Shown: piece after piece, positions 1 to 7,463 of the stretch
Layout: the number at the start of each line of letters is the position of its first letter
Numbering within the stretch: the stretch's first letter is position 1
From: Verrucomicrobiota bacterium
Lineage (GTDB): Bacteria; Verrucomicrobiota; Verrucomicrobiia; Opitutales; Opitutaceae
Direction: 5' to 3'
DNA: 13,348 nt
NCBI GenBank assembly: GCA_023386835.1
Contig: JAEWIY010000187.1
Span: 1 to 13,348, forward strand
Program-made: the position numbers and the translations under genes
The notes under the pieces: generated by a model
Told to the model about the DNA's origin: nothing
Database searches by the model: none
The model's input: the letters and a program-made list of their open reading frames with translations, nothing else

Positions 1-95
1 CGCTGCCACGCCAGGCCCGCTCCGCCGGCCGCCAGCAACAGGAGGACGACAACGAGCACCAAGACTGTGCGGCGGGTGAAACGCGGCCGTTTCAT
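1..95 (-). CDS. N-terminal fragment of a membrane-anchored or secreted protein (cut by window edge)
   Basis: Only the first 31 codons are present. The translation begins MKRPRFTRRT and is followed by an unbroken hydrophobic run of Val, Leu, Ala and Gly up to a Trp-Gln. This is a basic n-region plus a hydrophobic core, so either an uncleaved membrane anchor or a signal peptide. The ATG at 95-93 overlaps the TGA stop of the upstream VCBS lipoprotein gene in an ATGA arrangement, which is strong evidence that the start is real and that the two genes are translationally coupled. The function cannot be read from so short a fragment. The tight coupling suggests the product works with the VCBS protein at the cell envelope. 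Confidence 0.7.
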   Translation of the reverse strand, partial: MKRPRFTRRTVLVLVVVLLLLAAGGAGLAWQ

Positions 96-1468
96 CGGGT
101 CCAGAGGGTGATGCGGCCCATGTTTTCGTACGGCGGTGCGACGTAGAATCCGCCGGTGACAAGCGAGATTTCCCCGTTTCCGCTGAAGTCGCCGGCGGCG
201 AGCGTAATCAAATCCTTCGGACGCCGGGCGAGCACGCGCGGGGTGAAGTTGAGTCGGCCGTCATTGCGAAACCACATCAGCGAGGCCGGCGCGGTCTGAC
301 GTTTGTCCCAGTCGGCGTAGGCACTCGAGGCCACGATGTCCAAGTGGCCATCACCATCGAGATCGACCGCCACCGGAGAGTACGCGCCGGGCAGGTCGCC
401 GACGCGATGGTAGCGGAACACGCCGCCGCCCCTGTTCTCCAGCCATTGCACGCCGTGCCAAGGACGCGGCCCGGGTTGTGCGGCCGGTCCAAATCCGTCG
501 CCGTTCGTATAGAGGATGTCGGGTCGGCCGTCGCGGTTCAGGTCCGCCAAGGCGATTCCGCTGCTGCCGAAGTCCTCATTGGTCGAGCCCCAGAGCCGCT
601 TGCGTCCGAACTGCCCGTTGCCGTGGTTCTCGAACAGGTAAATCTCCTCCCACTGCTGCGAGATCAGCGCCACGACATCCAGCCGTCCGTCGCTTGTGAA
701 GTCGGCGGCCAGGACATTGATGGCGCCGGAGAGCTCGAGCAGCACATGCGGTTTGAATTCCCACGGGCCAATCCGTTCGAGCCAACGCACCTCACCTTGG
801 TCGTATCCAAATTGTCCTACCACCAGGTCGAGCCGTCCGTCACCGTTGAGATCGGCCGCTTTGATGTCGGTGACGCGGGAGGTTTGATCCAGCACCACGC
901 GCGGCGTGAAGCGTTGCTGTCCGTTGTTCTCGAGGATGAGCACCTCGCCGATCCGGTCGTTGTTGGGAAACACATAACCCATCACGGAGACGAGAACCTC
1001 CAGGTCTCCGTCCCCATCGAGGTCCGCCACTTCGGTGTGCACGGGCGCCAGGACGTGATCGGCGATGACGTGTTCCTCGAAGCGCCCGCCCTCCACCTGG
1101 CGCAGCCAGATCACCTGGTTCTGCTGCGCCTCGCACGCGATGATATCGAGGCGCCCATCCTGATCGAGGTCCGCGGCCAGCACGTGCGCGATCCACGGGT
1201 GCGGTGCTCCGAGCCCGGCGCCGACTTCGCGCGGCTGCAGGTAGGAGAGGAAGGACTCGGCTGGCGCCGTGCGGGGCACGACGGTACGCGTGACGGGGGC
1301 AGGCGGCGAGCGATCGCAGCCTGTGAGGGCGCCGGCGACGAAAGCGAGGACGAGGCGGGTAAATTGAACGGCGGTGAGGCGGACCACGGCAGGACTGGAC
1401 TGGACGTGTCCACCTTGTGAGGACCCTCCGGTCGGGCCAACCCTTTCCCGCTGTCGCCGTCGTTCCAT
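92..1468 (-). CDS. FG-GAP/VCBS repeat lipoprotein
   Basis: Predicted envelope lipoprotein of 458 residues made of a seven-bladed FG-GAP/VCBS (integrin-alpha-like) beta-propeller. Seven calcium-loop motifs of the D-x-D/N-x-D-G type can be seen, such as ADLDQDGRLDI, ADLDGDGDLEV, ADLNGDGRLDL, ADFTSDGRLDV, ADLNRDGRPDI, VDLDGDGHLDI and a degenerate GDFSGNGEISL. They lie near residues 99, 147, 204, 254, 308, 368 and 416. A hydrophobic stretch ends in a lipobox (ALTGC, Cys at residue 51), so the mature protein should be lipid-anchored. The ATG at 1468 was chosen because it has a good AGGAG five bases upstream. It gives a long basic n-region. The in-frame GTG at 1387 would give a more usual 24-residue lipoprotein signal but has no visible ribosome site. 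Proteins of this class are common in Verrucomicrobia and Planctomycetes and usually have no assigned function; binding or scaffolding is the usual guess. The gene is divergent from the dehydrogenase gene and its stop overlaps the next start. Confidence 0.88.
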   Translation of the reverse strand: MERRRQRERVGPTGGSSQGGHVQSSPAVVRLTAVQFTRLVLAFVAGALTGCDRSPPAPVTRTVVPRTAPAESFLSYLQPREVGAGLGAPHPWIAHVLAADLDQDGRLDIIACEAQQNQVIWLRQVEGGRFEEHVIADHVLAPVHTEVADLDGDGDLEVLVSVMGYVFPNNDRIGEVLILENNGQQRFTPRVVLDQTSRVTDIKAADLNGDGRLDLVVGQFGYDQGEVRWLERIGPWEFKPHVLLELSGAINVLAADFTSDGRLDVVALISQQWEEIYLFENHGNGQFGRKRLWGSTNEDFGSSGIALADLNRDGRPDILYTNGDGFGPAAQPGPRPWHGVQWLENRGGGVFRYHRVGDLPGAYSPVAVDLDGDGHLDIVASSAYADWDKRQTAPASLMWFRNDGRLNFTPRVLARRPKDLITLAAGDFSGNGEISLVTGGFYVAPPYENMGRITLWTR

Positions 1469-1473
1469 TCGCG

Positions 1474-1478
1474 CTCCT
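1474..1478 (-). promoter_or_regulatory. Shine-Dalgarno sequence of the VCBS lipoprotein gene
   Basis: The minus strand reads AGGAG followed by CGCGA and then the ATG at 1468, a five-base spacing. It is the clearest ribosome binding site in the window. It decides the start in favour of this ATG over the GTG at 1483 and the GTG at 1387. Confidence 0.6.
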
Positions 1479-1561
1479 AACACGGGCTAACAGTGGGTGG
1501 GGCGCGGGTCCATATTGTGGCGGCGGTTGACGTCGGCCTGATAAAAATGAATGGTGCTGGC

Positions 1562-2341
1562 ATGACGACTCCCCGCCGGCTGGATGGCAAACGCGCCCTG
1601 GTCACCGCCGGGGCCCAGGGTATTGGAGCGGCCATTACGCGAGAGCTGCTGGCCGCCGGGTGCTCGGTGTTTGTGCATTACCGCTCCAGTGCGGCGGCGG
1701 CCGCGGCTTTGCTGAGCGGCGCGCCGGTGGCCGGCTGCTGCCACACGCTCACGGCTGACCTGATGCAACCGGGAGAAAGTGAACGCCTCGTTGAGGCCGC
1801 CGTGGGCGCGCTCGGCGGCCTCGATATCCTCATCAACAATGCGGGCTCTCTGGTGGCACGGCGCACGTTAATCGAGGCAGATGACGACTTCTGGAGCGAG
1901 GTGATGGAATTGAATCTCGGCACGATGCGCCGCGTCAGCCGGGCAGCCGCACCTCACCTCGTAGAGGCGGCCGAAGCCTCTGGTGGTGCGAGTATTGTGA
2001 ATCTCTCTTCCCTGGCTGGTCGCAAGGGTGGGCATCCGGGGTCCCTCGCTTATTCGACCGCCAAGGGCGCCGTGCTCACCTTCACGCGGGCGCTGGCGGC
2101 CGAGCTCGGACCGGCGGGTGTGCGAGTCAATGCCGTTGCGCCCGGGTTGATCCTCGGTACGGCGTTTCATGCGACGCACACGAGCGAGGCCTCGGCGCAG
2201 GCGACGATCGCCGGCATTCCGCTGGGCCGGGCCGGGCGACCGGAGGACGTCGCCCGGGCGGTGGTGTTTCTCGCCGGTGAGTACGATGGTTTCATCACCG
2301 GCGCCACGCTCGACATCAACGGCGGCGTCTACTCGGCCTGA
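1562..2341 (+). CDS. Short-chain dehydrogenase/reductase (classical SDR, FabG-like)
   Basis: NAD(P)-dependent oxidoreductase of 259 residues, the usual length for a classical SDR. Visible elements in order are the Rossmann glycine motif TAGAQGIG (residues 15-22), NNAG (92-95), the structural Asn118 in ELNLG, the catalytic Ser150, Tyr164 and Lys168 (YSTAK), NAVAPG (190-195) and a C-terminal ITGATLDINGG typical of FabG-like enzymes. The glycine motif has Ala where most members have the first Gly; Gly17, Gly20 and Gly22 remain. I chose the ATG at 1562 because conserved sequence starts right after it. An ATG at 1547 adds five residues, and neither has a clear ribosome site. The substrate is unknown. 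Some SDRs reduce uronate-derived keto sugars, such as the alginate-monomer (DEH) reductases, and the surrounding glycan genes make such a role possible but unproven. It lies about 100 bases upstream of the TonB-dependent receptor on the same strand. Confidence 0.9.
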   Translation: MTTPRRLDGKRALVTAGAQGIGAAITRELLAAGCSVFVHYRSSAAAAAALLSGAPVAGCCHTLTADLMQPGESERLVEAAVGALGGLDILINNAGSLVARRTLIEADDDFWSEVMELNLGTMRRVSRAAAPHLVEAAEASGGASIVNLSSLAGRKGGHPGSLAYSTAKGAVLTFTRALAAELGPAGVRVNAVAPGLILGTAFHATHTSEASAQATIAGIPLGRAGRPEDVARAVVFLAGEYDGFITGATLDINGGVYSA

Positions 2342-2374
2342 TCTGGGGCGGTGTCCGGTTTGGTTGCTTTTCGC

Positions 2375-2405
2375 TTGGCAGCAGCCTGCAGTTAATAGAT
2401 ATTAG
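2375..2405 (+). promoter_or_regulatory. Candidate promoter for the TonB-dependent receptor
   Basis: In the 104-base gap after the dehydrogenase stop there is TTGGCA (2375-2380), one mismatch from a sigma-70 -35 box. It is followed by an AT-rich patch, TTAATAGATATTAG (2392-2405), that could hold a -10 at about 15 to 19 bases spacing (TAGATA, GATATT or TATTAG). The patch stands out against the GC-rich surroundings. No single spacing and hexamer pair is convincing, so this is only a candidate. Confidence 0.3.
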
Positions 2406-2445
2406 GCGTCAAGGGCATTGCTCCCCTTCGTTTCCGCCTCACCCC

Positions 2446-4965
2446 ATGCTTATGAGAACTACCCGACCGGGTGCCGTTTCGGCGCCCTTGTTTCGTTTTG
2501 CCGGTTGTGGCCTGCTGGCGCTCTCGGCTGCGTCGTTGCCGGGTCAACCGGCGGCGCCAACCGATGAGGAGACCGTGGTCCTGTCGGCCTTCGAAGTCTC
2601 GACCGCGTCCGACCGCGGCTATCGGGCGGGCAACTCCGTGTCCGCCACGCGCATCGATACGCCGATCAAGGACCTGCCGTTCGCCGTCAGCGCCTTCACG
2701 GAGCAGTTCATCAACGACATCGGCGCGCGTGAGCTGATGGATGTCGCCATTTACGCGCCTGGGGTGACGAGCGGCGCGAAAGAATTCACCCAAGGCAACA
2801 ACCGGTATTCAATTCGTGGATTCGACGGCGACGTCACTCCGCAGCGCAACGGATTCATCGGCAATCGTTACGTGGATGCCGGCAACATCCAGCGCGTGGA
2901 GATCGTCAAGGGGCCCGCGTCGCTGCTCTACGGGCAGATCACGCCGGGCGGTACCGTCAACTACATCACGAAGCGGCCGCAGAACGACTCGTTTGTGCAG
3001 CTGCGCCAGCAGATCGGCACCGACAGTTTCTGGCGGACTGAAGTCGACGTGAACCATGCCGTGTTGGGCGGCCGCGTGCAGGCGCGTGTGGTCGGCGCCT
3101 ACGAGGACGGGTTTGAATGGGCGAATCCCGGGGACAGTAACTCGCGCCTGTTGGCCCCCAGCGTGTCCTTCCGCGTGACCGAGAACTCCACGTTGATCGT
3201 GGACTACGAGCGTTTCCGCCGTCGGGAGGATCCGCTCGTCGGCATGAACCCGAACCTGGCGGTCAACGTCTCGCCCACGGCCGCCAATTTCTCGAACGTG
3301 GCCGCCCGGGACCGTGCCCAGGCCTACATCGACGTCGGCAACCTGAACCTGGGGTTCATCGGGTATCCGCCGCTGCCGAGGGATTTCAACTACGTCGGTC
3401 GCGAGGATTATCGGAAGTCCGACTTCGAGTCACTGAACGTTGAATACACTCTCCGGCTGGGCGAGAACTGGACGGCGCGGGCCAACTACGCCTGGAACGA
3501 GTACTACATCGGCAACAAGCTGACCGGGCTTGCGGAGTTCACGATCACTCCGGCGGCGGCCTACCTGGCCACCCGCAACCGTTTCGACTATGTGGCGGAG
3601 CTGCGGGCCAACCCGGGCGCCGTGCTGGCCGATCCTGGCAAGACCGGCACGGCCCATTTGACCCGGCGCAAGCGGCTCGAGGAGTCGTTCGGCAGTTCGG
3701 ATTCCTACCAGGTTGAGCTCGCCGGACGAATCGAACTTGGTGAGGTCACGCTCAAGCCGCTGCTCGGTGCGTTTCTCAGCGATCTGAAAGGGGGACTGCA
3801 GCGCCGCCAGAGCACGTCCAATCCGCCGGCCGGCACGCCGAATAACGCGACCACGCCCGCGCAGCACCTCCAGCCGTGGGACTACAACAACCCCGCCACC
3901 TGGGATAACACCGGCAGCTATGATGAGCTGGTGCTGCCCTGGAACGCCCGGACTGCGAGCAGGGGCGAGGAAAGCGCCGTGTATGGCGTCCTGAACGCCA
4001 GTCTGCTCGACGATCGCCTGATCCTGATCGGCGGCGCGCGCTACAACCGCACCGAGTCGGAAGGCATCAACCGGCTGACGGGGGCCGAAGACACGCCGTA
4101 TTCCGCCACCAAGACCACGCCGCAGTTTGGGATTGGCTACAAGGCGCGCCGTGACCTGCTGCTGTTCGCGAGCTACTCGGAATCGTTCTTCATCGAGGAG
4201 CGCAACCTCACGTTGTTCAACCCGGCGTTTAATCCGGCCCAGCCGACAACCGGCACCAACCGGGTGACGATCAGTGCGCCCGCCGAACCCACGACCGGCA
4301 AAGGTTACGAGGTGGGTGTGAAGACTGATTTCCTCGACGGACGCATCTCGTCGACCGTCTCGCTTTTCCACCTCGAGCGTGAGAACCGCGTGCTCCGCTT
4401 CCGCGAGACCGTCAATGTCTTTGAAGGGCAGGAGTTCCCGACGATCACCCGGCAGGGCACGGTCGATGAAAGTGAAGGTATTGAATTGGAGGTGACGTTC
4501 TCACCGCTCGACCACTGGCAGATCTACGCGACCGCGACGTTCATGGACATCAAGACGACCCAGTTTACTCCGCCCGCGCTGCCGGTGAATGCTAGCGCGG
4601 CGTACGTGGCGGCGTACAACGAGGCCGTCGCGCTGATCCGGGGCGCGGTGCCCGAGGGCTCGGCCGAGACCCTGGCGTCGTTGTGGACCCGCTACACGTT
4701 TGCCGACGGTCCGGTGCAGGGGCTTTGGCTGGGCGGCGGCTTCGTCTACACCGGCGAGAAGGCGCAGCGCACGGCGAATCCGACGTTGTTCTTTGACGAC
4801 TACACGATCTTCGACCTCGTGGTGGGTTACGACTGGCGCTGGGCGGGCCGTGACCTGTCTGCCTCGCTGAGCTGGAAGAACGTCACCGACAAGGAGTACT
4901 ACCCGGCCAACCAAGCCCGCGGTTTGCCGGAGCGCTTGATCGGCTCTGTCAGCATCCGGTTCTGA
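2446..4965 (+). CDS. TonB-dependent outer-membrane receptor
   Basis: Full-length outer-membrane transporter of 839 residues that would import a large ligand using TonB/ExbBD energy. Residues 1 to about 36 form a signal peptide with a basic start and a Leu/Ala-rich core, then a likely TonB box in ETVVLSAFEVS (42-52). The plug domain spans about 68-178 and includes YSIRGFDGD (121-129), NIQRVEIVKGPASLLYGQ (147-164) and PGGTVNYITKRPQ (167-179). The rest is the 22-strand barrel, ending in SIRF with a C-terminal Phe as outer-membrane barrels do. The plug resembles the siderophore-receptor branch. In Opitutaceae such receptors are numerous and many sit beside glycan genes, so iron-chelate or oligosaccharide import are both open. 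No SusD-like partner is next to it. The start may be ATG 2446 or ATG 2452; no ribosome site separates them. A strong terminator follows 15 bases after the stop. Confidence 0.95.
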   Translation: MLMRTTRPGAVSAPLFRFAGCGLLALSAASLPGQPAAPTDEETVVLSAFEVSTASDRGYRAGNSVSATRIDTPIKDLPFAVSAFTEQFINDIGARELMDVAIYAPGVTSGAKEFTQGNNRYSIRGFDGDVTPQRNGFIGNRYVDAGNIQRVEIVKGPASLLYGQITPGGTVNYITKRPQNDSFVQLRQQIGTDSFWRTEVDVNHAVLGGRVQARVVGAYEDGFEWANPGDSNSRLLAPSVSFRVTENSTLIVDYERFRRREDPLVGMNPNLAVNVSPTAANFSNVAARDRAQAYIDVGNLNLGFIGYPPLPRDFNYVGREDYRKSDFESLNVEYTLRLGENWTARANYAWNEYYIGNKLTGLAEFTITPAAAYLATRNRFDYVAELRANPGAVLADPGKTGTAHLTRRKRLEESFGSSDSYQVELAGRIELGEVTLKPLLGAFLSDLKGGLQRRQSTSNPPAGTPNNATTPAQHLQPWDYNNPATWDNTGSYDELVLPWNARTASRGEESAVYGVLNASLLDDRLILIGGARYNRTESEGINRLTGAEDTPYSATKTTPQFGIGYKARRDLLLFASYSESFFIEERNLTLFNPAFNPAQPTTGTNRVTISAPAEPTTGKGYEVGVKTDFLDGRISSTVSLFHLERENRVLRFRETVNVFEGQEFPTITRQGTVDESEGIELEVTFSPLDHWQIYATATFMDIKTTQFTPPALPVNASAAYVAAYNEAVALIRGAVPEGSAETLASLWTRYTFADGPVQGLWLGGGFVYTGEKAQRTANPTLFFDDYTIFDLVVGYDWRWAGRDLSASLSWKNVTDKEYYPANQARGLPERLIGSVSIRF

Positions 4966-4980
4966 TTCCCGGTTTACGCG

Positions 4981-5012
4981 ACGTGCCGTCCCTCCGGACG
5001 GCACGTTTTTTT
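4981..5012 (+). terminator. Intrinsic terminator after the TonB-dependent receptor gene
   Basis: A perfect 11-bp stem (4981-4991 pairing with 4996-5006) closes a four-base CTCC loop. It runs straight into seven T residues (5006-5012). It starts 15 bases after the receptor stop. On the other strand there is no T-run after the stem, so it should act for the plus-strand unit only. Confidence 0.92.
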
Positions 5013-5275
5013 GTCGATGGAGCTGCGACACGCGCCGCGCCGTGTGAAATGGATCGCGCCAAGACGAGCGCGACGCAGATCGCGCGCGGCCGCGGTTTCA
5101 GCATCCGCGTCTAGGGTTACTCATTTCCGCGATGGCGGCCGCGACGTGCAGGCCGGACTCCTCGGGGCCGACGTGCGTTATCAACCTTGCGGATGCGCTT
5201 TTAACCAGCAGGCCGCCGGGGGGCCCGCCGGCCGGTTCTTCCCGCAACCGCCGTTGGCGTCGGTACCGCACTTCG
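5013..5275. other. Intergenic stretch between convergent units, no gene seen
   Basis: With the terminator just before it, this forms a roughly 310-base gap between the receptor gene and the minus-strand lyase gene. The only reading frames are low-complexity Arg/Ala/Pro-rich ones with no family resemblance. The sequence is GC-rich with short CGCG-type repeats. I see nothing else in it apart from the hairpin at 5211-5233. Confidence 0.6.
5211..5233 (-). terminator. Possible terminator hairpin for the minus-strand operon
   Basis: GGCCGCCGGG (5211-5220) can pair with CCCGCCGGCC (5224-5233) with one mismatch and a three-base loop. It lies about 43 bases past the stop of the heparinase-like gene, where an operon end is expected. 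No T-run follows on the minus strand, so it may only be a GC-rich coincidence or an mRNA 3'-end stabiliser. Confidence 0.3.
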
Positions 5276-7393
5276 TTATTCGATCACGAGCTCCTGATCG
5301 GTGAGCCGGATCAGGTCGCGGCCTCCATCGGGGCGGCTGATTACCAAGCGTCCGTCGTCGTGCAGCGAAACCGCCAGCGGCAGGCGAGGTACGCCGGATT
5401 GCTCGGGCCAGAGGACGGCGAACACCTCATGGTGGGCACGCTCGTCGGCGACGTCGGCAAACAGATGGCTCTGCTCCGCCCATTTGCCCGTTGTGAAGTA
5501 GTTGCTGGCCGTTCCACGCACGTAGGACGGATCGACGGGAACATCGGCCTTCGGTTGGACGCGGCCGGTAAAGGTGCTGCGCGGGGAGAGCAGATGGGTG
5601 GTCAACGTGGCCTTCTCGCCGCGGATGAGCGCAGTTCCGATTGCACCGTTTTGCCATTCGATTGGCTTCAGGCCGTGTAACGCCCAGGTCAGCTTACCGG
5701 GTGAGGCGAGGTCCACCACATCGCGGATCACCACGTACCGCTGGTCCACGAAAACGAAGTCGCGAGTGACGCGTCGCACCTGCTGTGGCTGTTCGAGCGC
5801 GTACGCGGCCGTGGCGTCACCGGTGGTCCACGCGGCGCGGGGCGACACCGTGAAACGCGTGATCCGGCCTTTCGACGCCAGGTCCTTGGGCTTCTGTCCG
5901 CGACCATTGATGAGGATCGCGTTCTTGGACTTGGTCAGGCGGGTCCAGCCTTCGTGATGGGGTGAGTTGTGCCATTCCCGATACGCGCCGGTGACTGCCA
6001 GATTCTCTCCGTACGCGTTCAGCACAAAGGCGTTTTGATGGGCGTGGCTGTGGCTGAAGCTGCCGTAGGGCGACGAGACAAACGTGGCGTGAATATCCGA
6101 CTCCGGTTTTCCGAGGGCGCTGTGAAAGGAGACCCAGCCGACGTCAGCGAAGTGGCGGTAAGGCGGGAGTTTGGAGAGCGGCCGCGCCTCCGGTTGCGGG
6201 CGGCCCGACACGGTGTATTGGCGCAGCAACGACTCGGCGGCCGTCGGGTAGATGCGATCGAGCTGTTCCAGGCCGCGGTCCAGCGGGCTCGGACGGCGAT
6301 CGGTCAACAAGTTGGCATAGCTGACCAGATGTCCGTCCTGGAACACGCGGGCAAGGTGCAGGGCGAATTCCGCCACGACGGGCTCGAGGTTGAACATGCC
6401 GGCGTTGCTCAAATCGCCAAACTGGCTGTGGCGGTAGGGCTGCACATGATACACCTGGAAGTACGGTGTTTCGCGCCAGAACGGCTTCCCGTACGCCAGG
6501 GGATCGCCGAGCGCGAGCAGAGCGTCCTGAAACGCCGCATGCTCGATGACCCCGCGCCAGTACGCGACCCCTTCGGCCCAACCACCGTCATCACCGCCCC
6601 ACGGCGGGAAACGCTCGGCATAAAAGTCGTAGGCGAACGCCCACCACTGCCGCGCCTCGGGCAGGTCGTCCCACAAGGCCAGCCCAGCGAGGCCGGTCAT
6701 CGGCATGAAGCGGACCGGGTGCGAGGACGGAATCACGGCGAGCGAGTTGTACTGCAGGTCGCCGGTGCGGGCGCGCCGGACGAACTCGAACGAGCGCTGG
6801 CCACGTTCGGCGTAGTGACGAAGCAAGGACGCGCGGTCGTCCTCGGTCAGTTCGTCGCGGATCTGGTCGAAGACCTGGGGCAGCTTGCGCCAGAGGCGGA
6901 AATGCGCCTCGTCGTTGTAGAAGACATCGGTCCCGCCGGGGCGTGGTCCCTTTTCCCAGCCGGTGGCGTCCAGGCTCCAGCTCGCCTCGGTGAGGAGGCA
7001 TTGCCGCGCCTTCTCCAAATACGCGCGGTCGCTTGTGACCCGCCAGAGGAGGGTGGCCGCCTCCGCAATGCCGGCCAGCCGCCCGCAGACGTCCTGCGCC
7101 TGCCGCCATTGGTCGGCTTTTGCCGCATCGCGAACACGTGGGTCGGGGTTGCCATAGGTCAACGGCTCCGCGGGCAACGCGGCGTCGAGCAACAACCGAT
7201 CGAAGTCGCCCTTCAGCTTCGCCCAGGCCTCCTTCCCGGCGCCGGTGGTGACATAGGTGCGGAACGCGTCTTCCTGGCCCGACAACACCCAGGTGCGCGG
7301 CGCCTGCGCGGGAACGAACGAGTTGGGAGCGGCCGCGGCCAGCGGGAGTGCCAGAAGAACGGTGACGACGAGGTGTCGGAGGAAGGAAATCAT
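5276..7393 (-). CDS. Secreted heparinase II/III family protein (putative polysaccharide lyase)
   Basis: Exported enzyme of 705 residues, expected in the periplasm. Residues 1-22 are a signal peptide (MISFLRHLVV, then a Leu/Val core and AAAAP). An alpha-helical toroid of about residues 40-410 contains GGWAEGVAYW (270-279), typical of the DUF4962/heparinase N-terminal fold. The C-terminal part, from about 412, is the heparinase II/III beta-sandwich. It contains SHSHAHQNAFVLNAYGE (447-463), Tyr471, the His-rich HNSPHH (475-480) and KNAILINGRGQ (490-500). Known relatives (PL12, PL15, PL17, PL21, PL39) cleave uronate-containing glycans such as alginate and heparin by beta-elimination. Many of these have HADQN where this protein has HAHQN, and HN before AIL where this one has KN. 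The general fold is secure, but the substrate and even activity are not. It is the last gene of the minus-strand unit, 70 bases after the DUF2264 gene. No clear ribosome site precedes the ATG. Confidence 0.88.
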   Translation of the reverse strand: MISFLRHLVVTVLLALPLAAAAPNSFVPAQAPRTWVLSGQEDAFRTYVTTGAGKEAWAKLKGDFDRLLLDAALPAEPLTYGNPDPRVRDAAKADQWRQAQDVCGRLAGIAEAATLLWRVTSDRAYLEKARQCLLTEASWSLDATGWEKGPRPGGTDVFYNDEAHFRLWRKLPQVFDQIRDELTEDDRASLLRHYAERGQRSFEFVRRARTGDLQYNSLAVIPSSHPVRFMPMTGLAGLALWDDLPEARQWWAFAYDFYAERFPPWGGDDGGWAEGVAYWRGVIEHAAFQDALLALGDPLAYGKPFWRETPYFQVYHVQPYRHSQFGDLSNAGMFNLEPVVAEFALHLARVFQDGHLVSYANLLTDRRPSPLDRGLEQLDRIYPTAAESLLRQYTVSGRPQPEARPLSKLPPYRHFADVGWVSFHSALGKPESDIHATFVSSPYGSFSHSHAHQNAFVLNAYGENLAVTGAYREWHNSPHHEGWTRLTKSKNAILINGRGQKPKDLASKGRITRFTVSPRAAWTTGDATAAYALEQPQQVRRVTRDFVFVDQRYVVIRDVVDLASPGKLTWALHGLKPIEWQNGAIGTALIRGEKATLTTHLLSPRSTFTGRVQPKADVPVDPSYVRGTASNYFTTGKWAEQSHLFADVADERAHHEVFAVLWPEQSGVPRLPLAVSLHDDGRLVISRPDGGRDLIRLTDQELVIE

Positions 7394-7463
7394 GAGGGGT
7401 ATCTGTCGGAGGAAGAGGGAGGCGATTCAGCCGAGATGGACGCGTGCTCCTTGGAGGCCTCGG

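Noticed and set aside
344..1420. Open frame of 358 codons on the plus strand opposite the VCBS lipoprotein gene
   Set aside because: It mirrors the repeated propeller codons of the other strand. The repeat look comes from the real gene.
3430..4371. Open frame of 313 codons antisense to the TonB-dependent receptor
   Set aside because: The Arg/Gly-rich translation lies wholly within a receptor gene with continuous barrel sequence.
5011..5304. Small plus-strand frame (97 codons) in the gap after the receptor terminator
   Set aside because: It starts inside the T-run of the terminator, has no ribosome site, and its Arg/Ala-rich translation runs into the end of the opposite gene.
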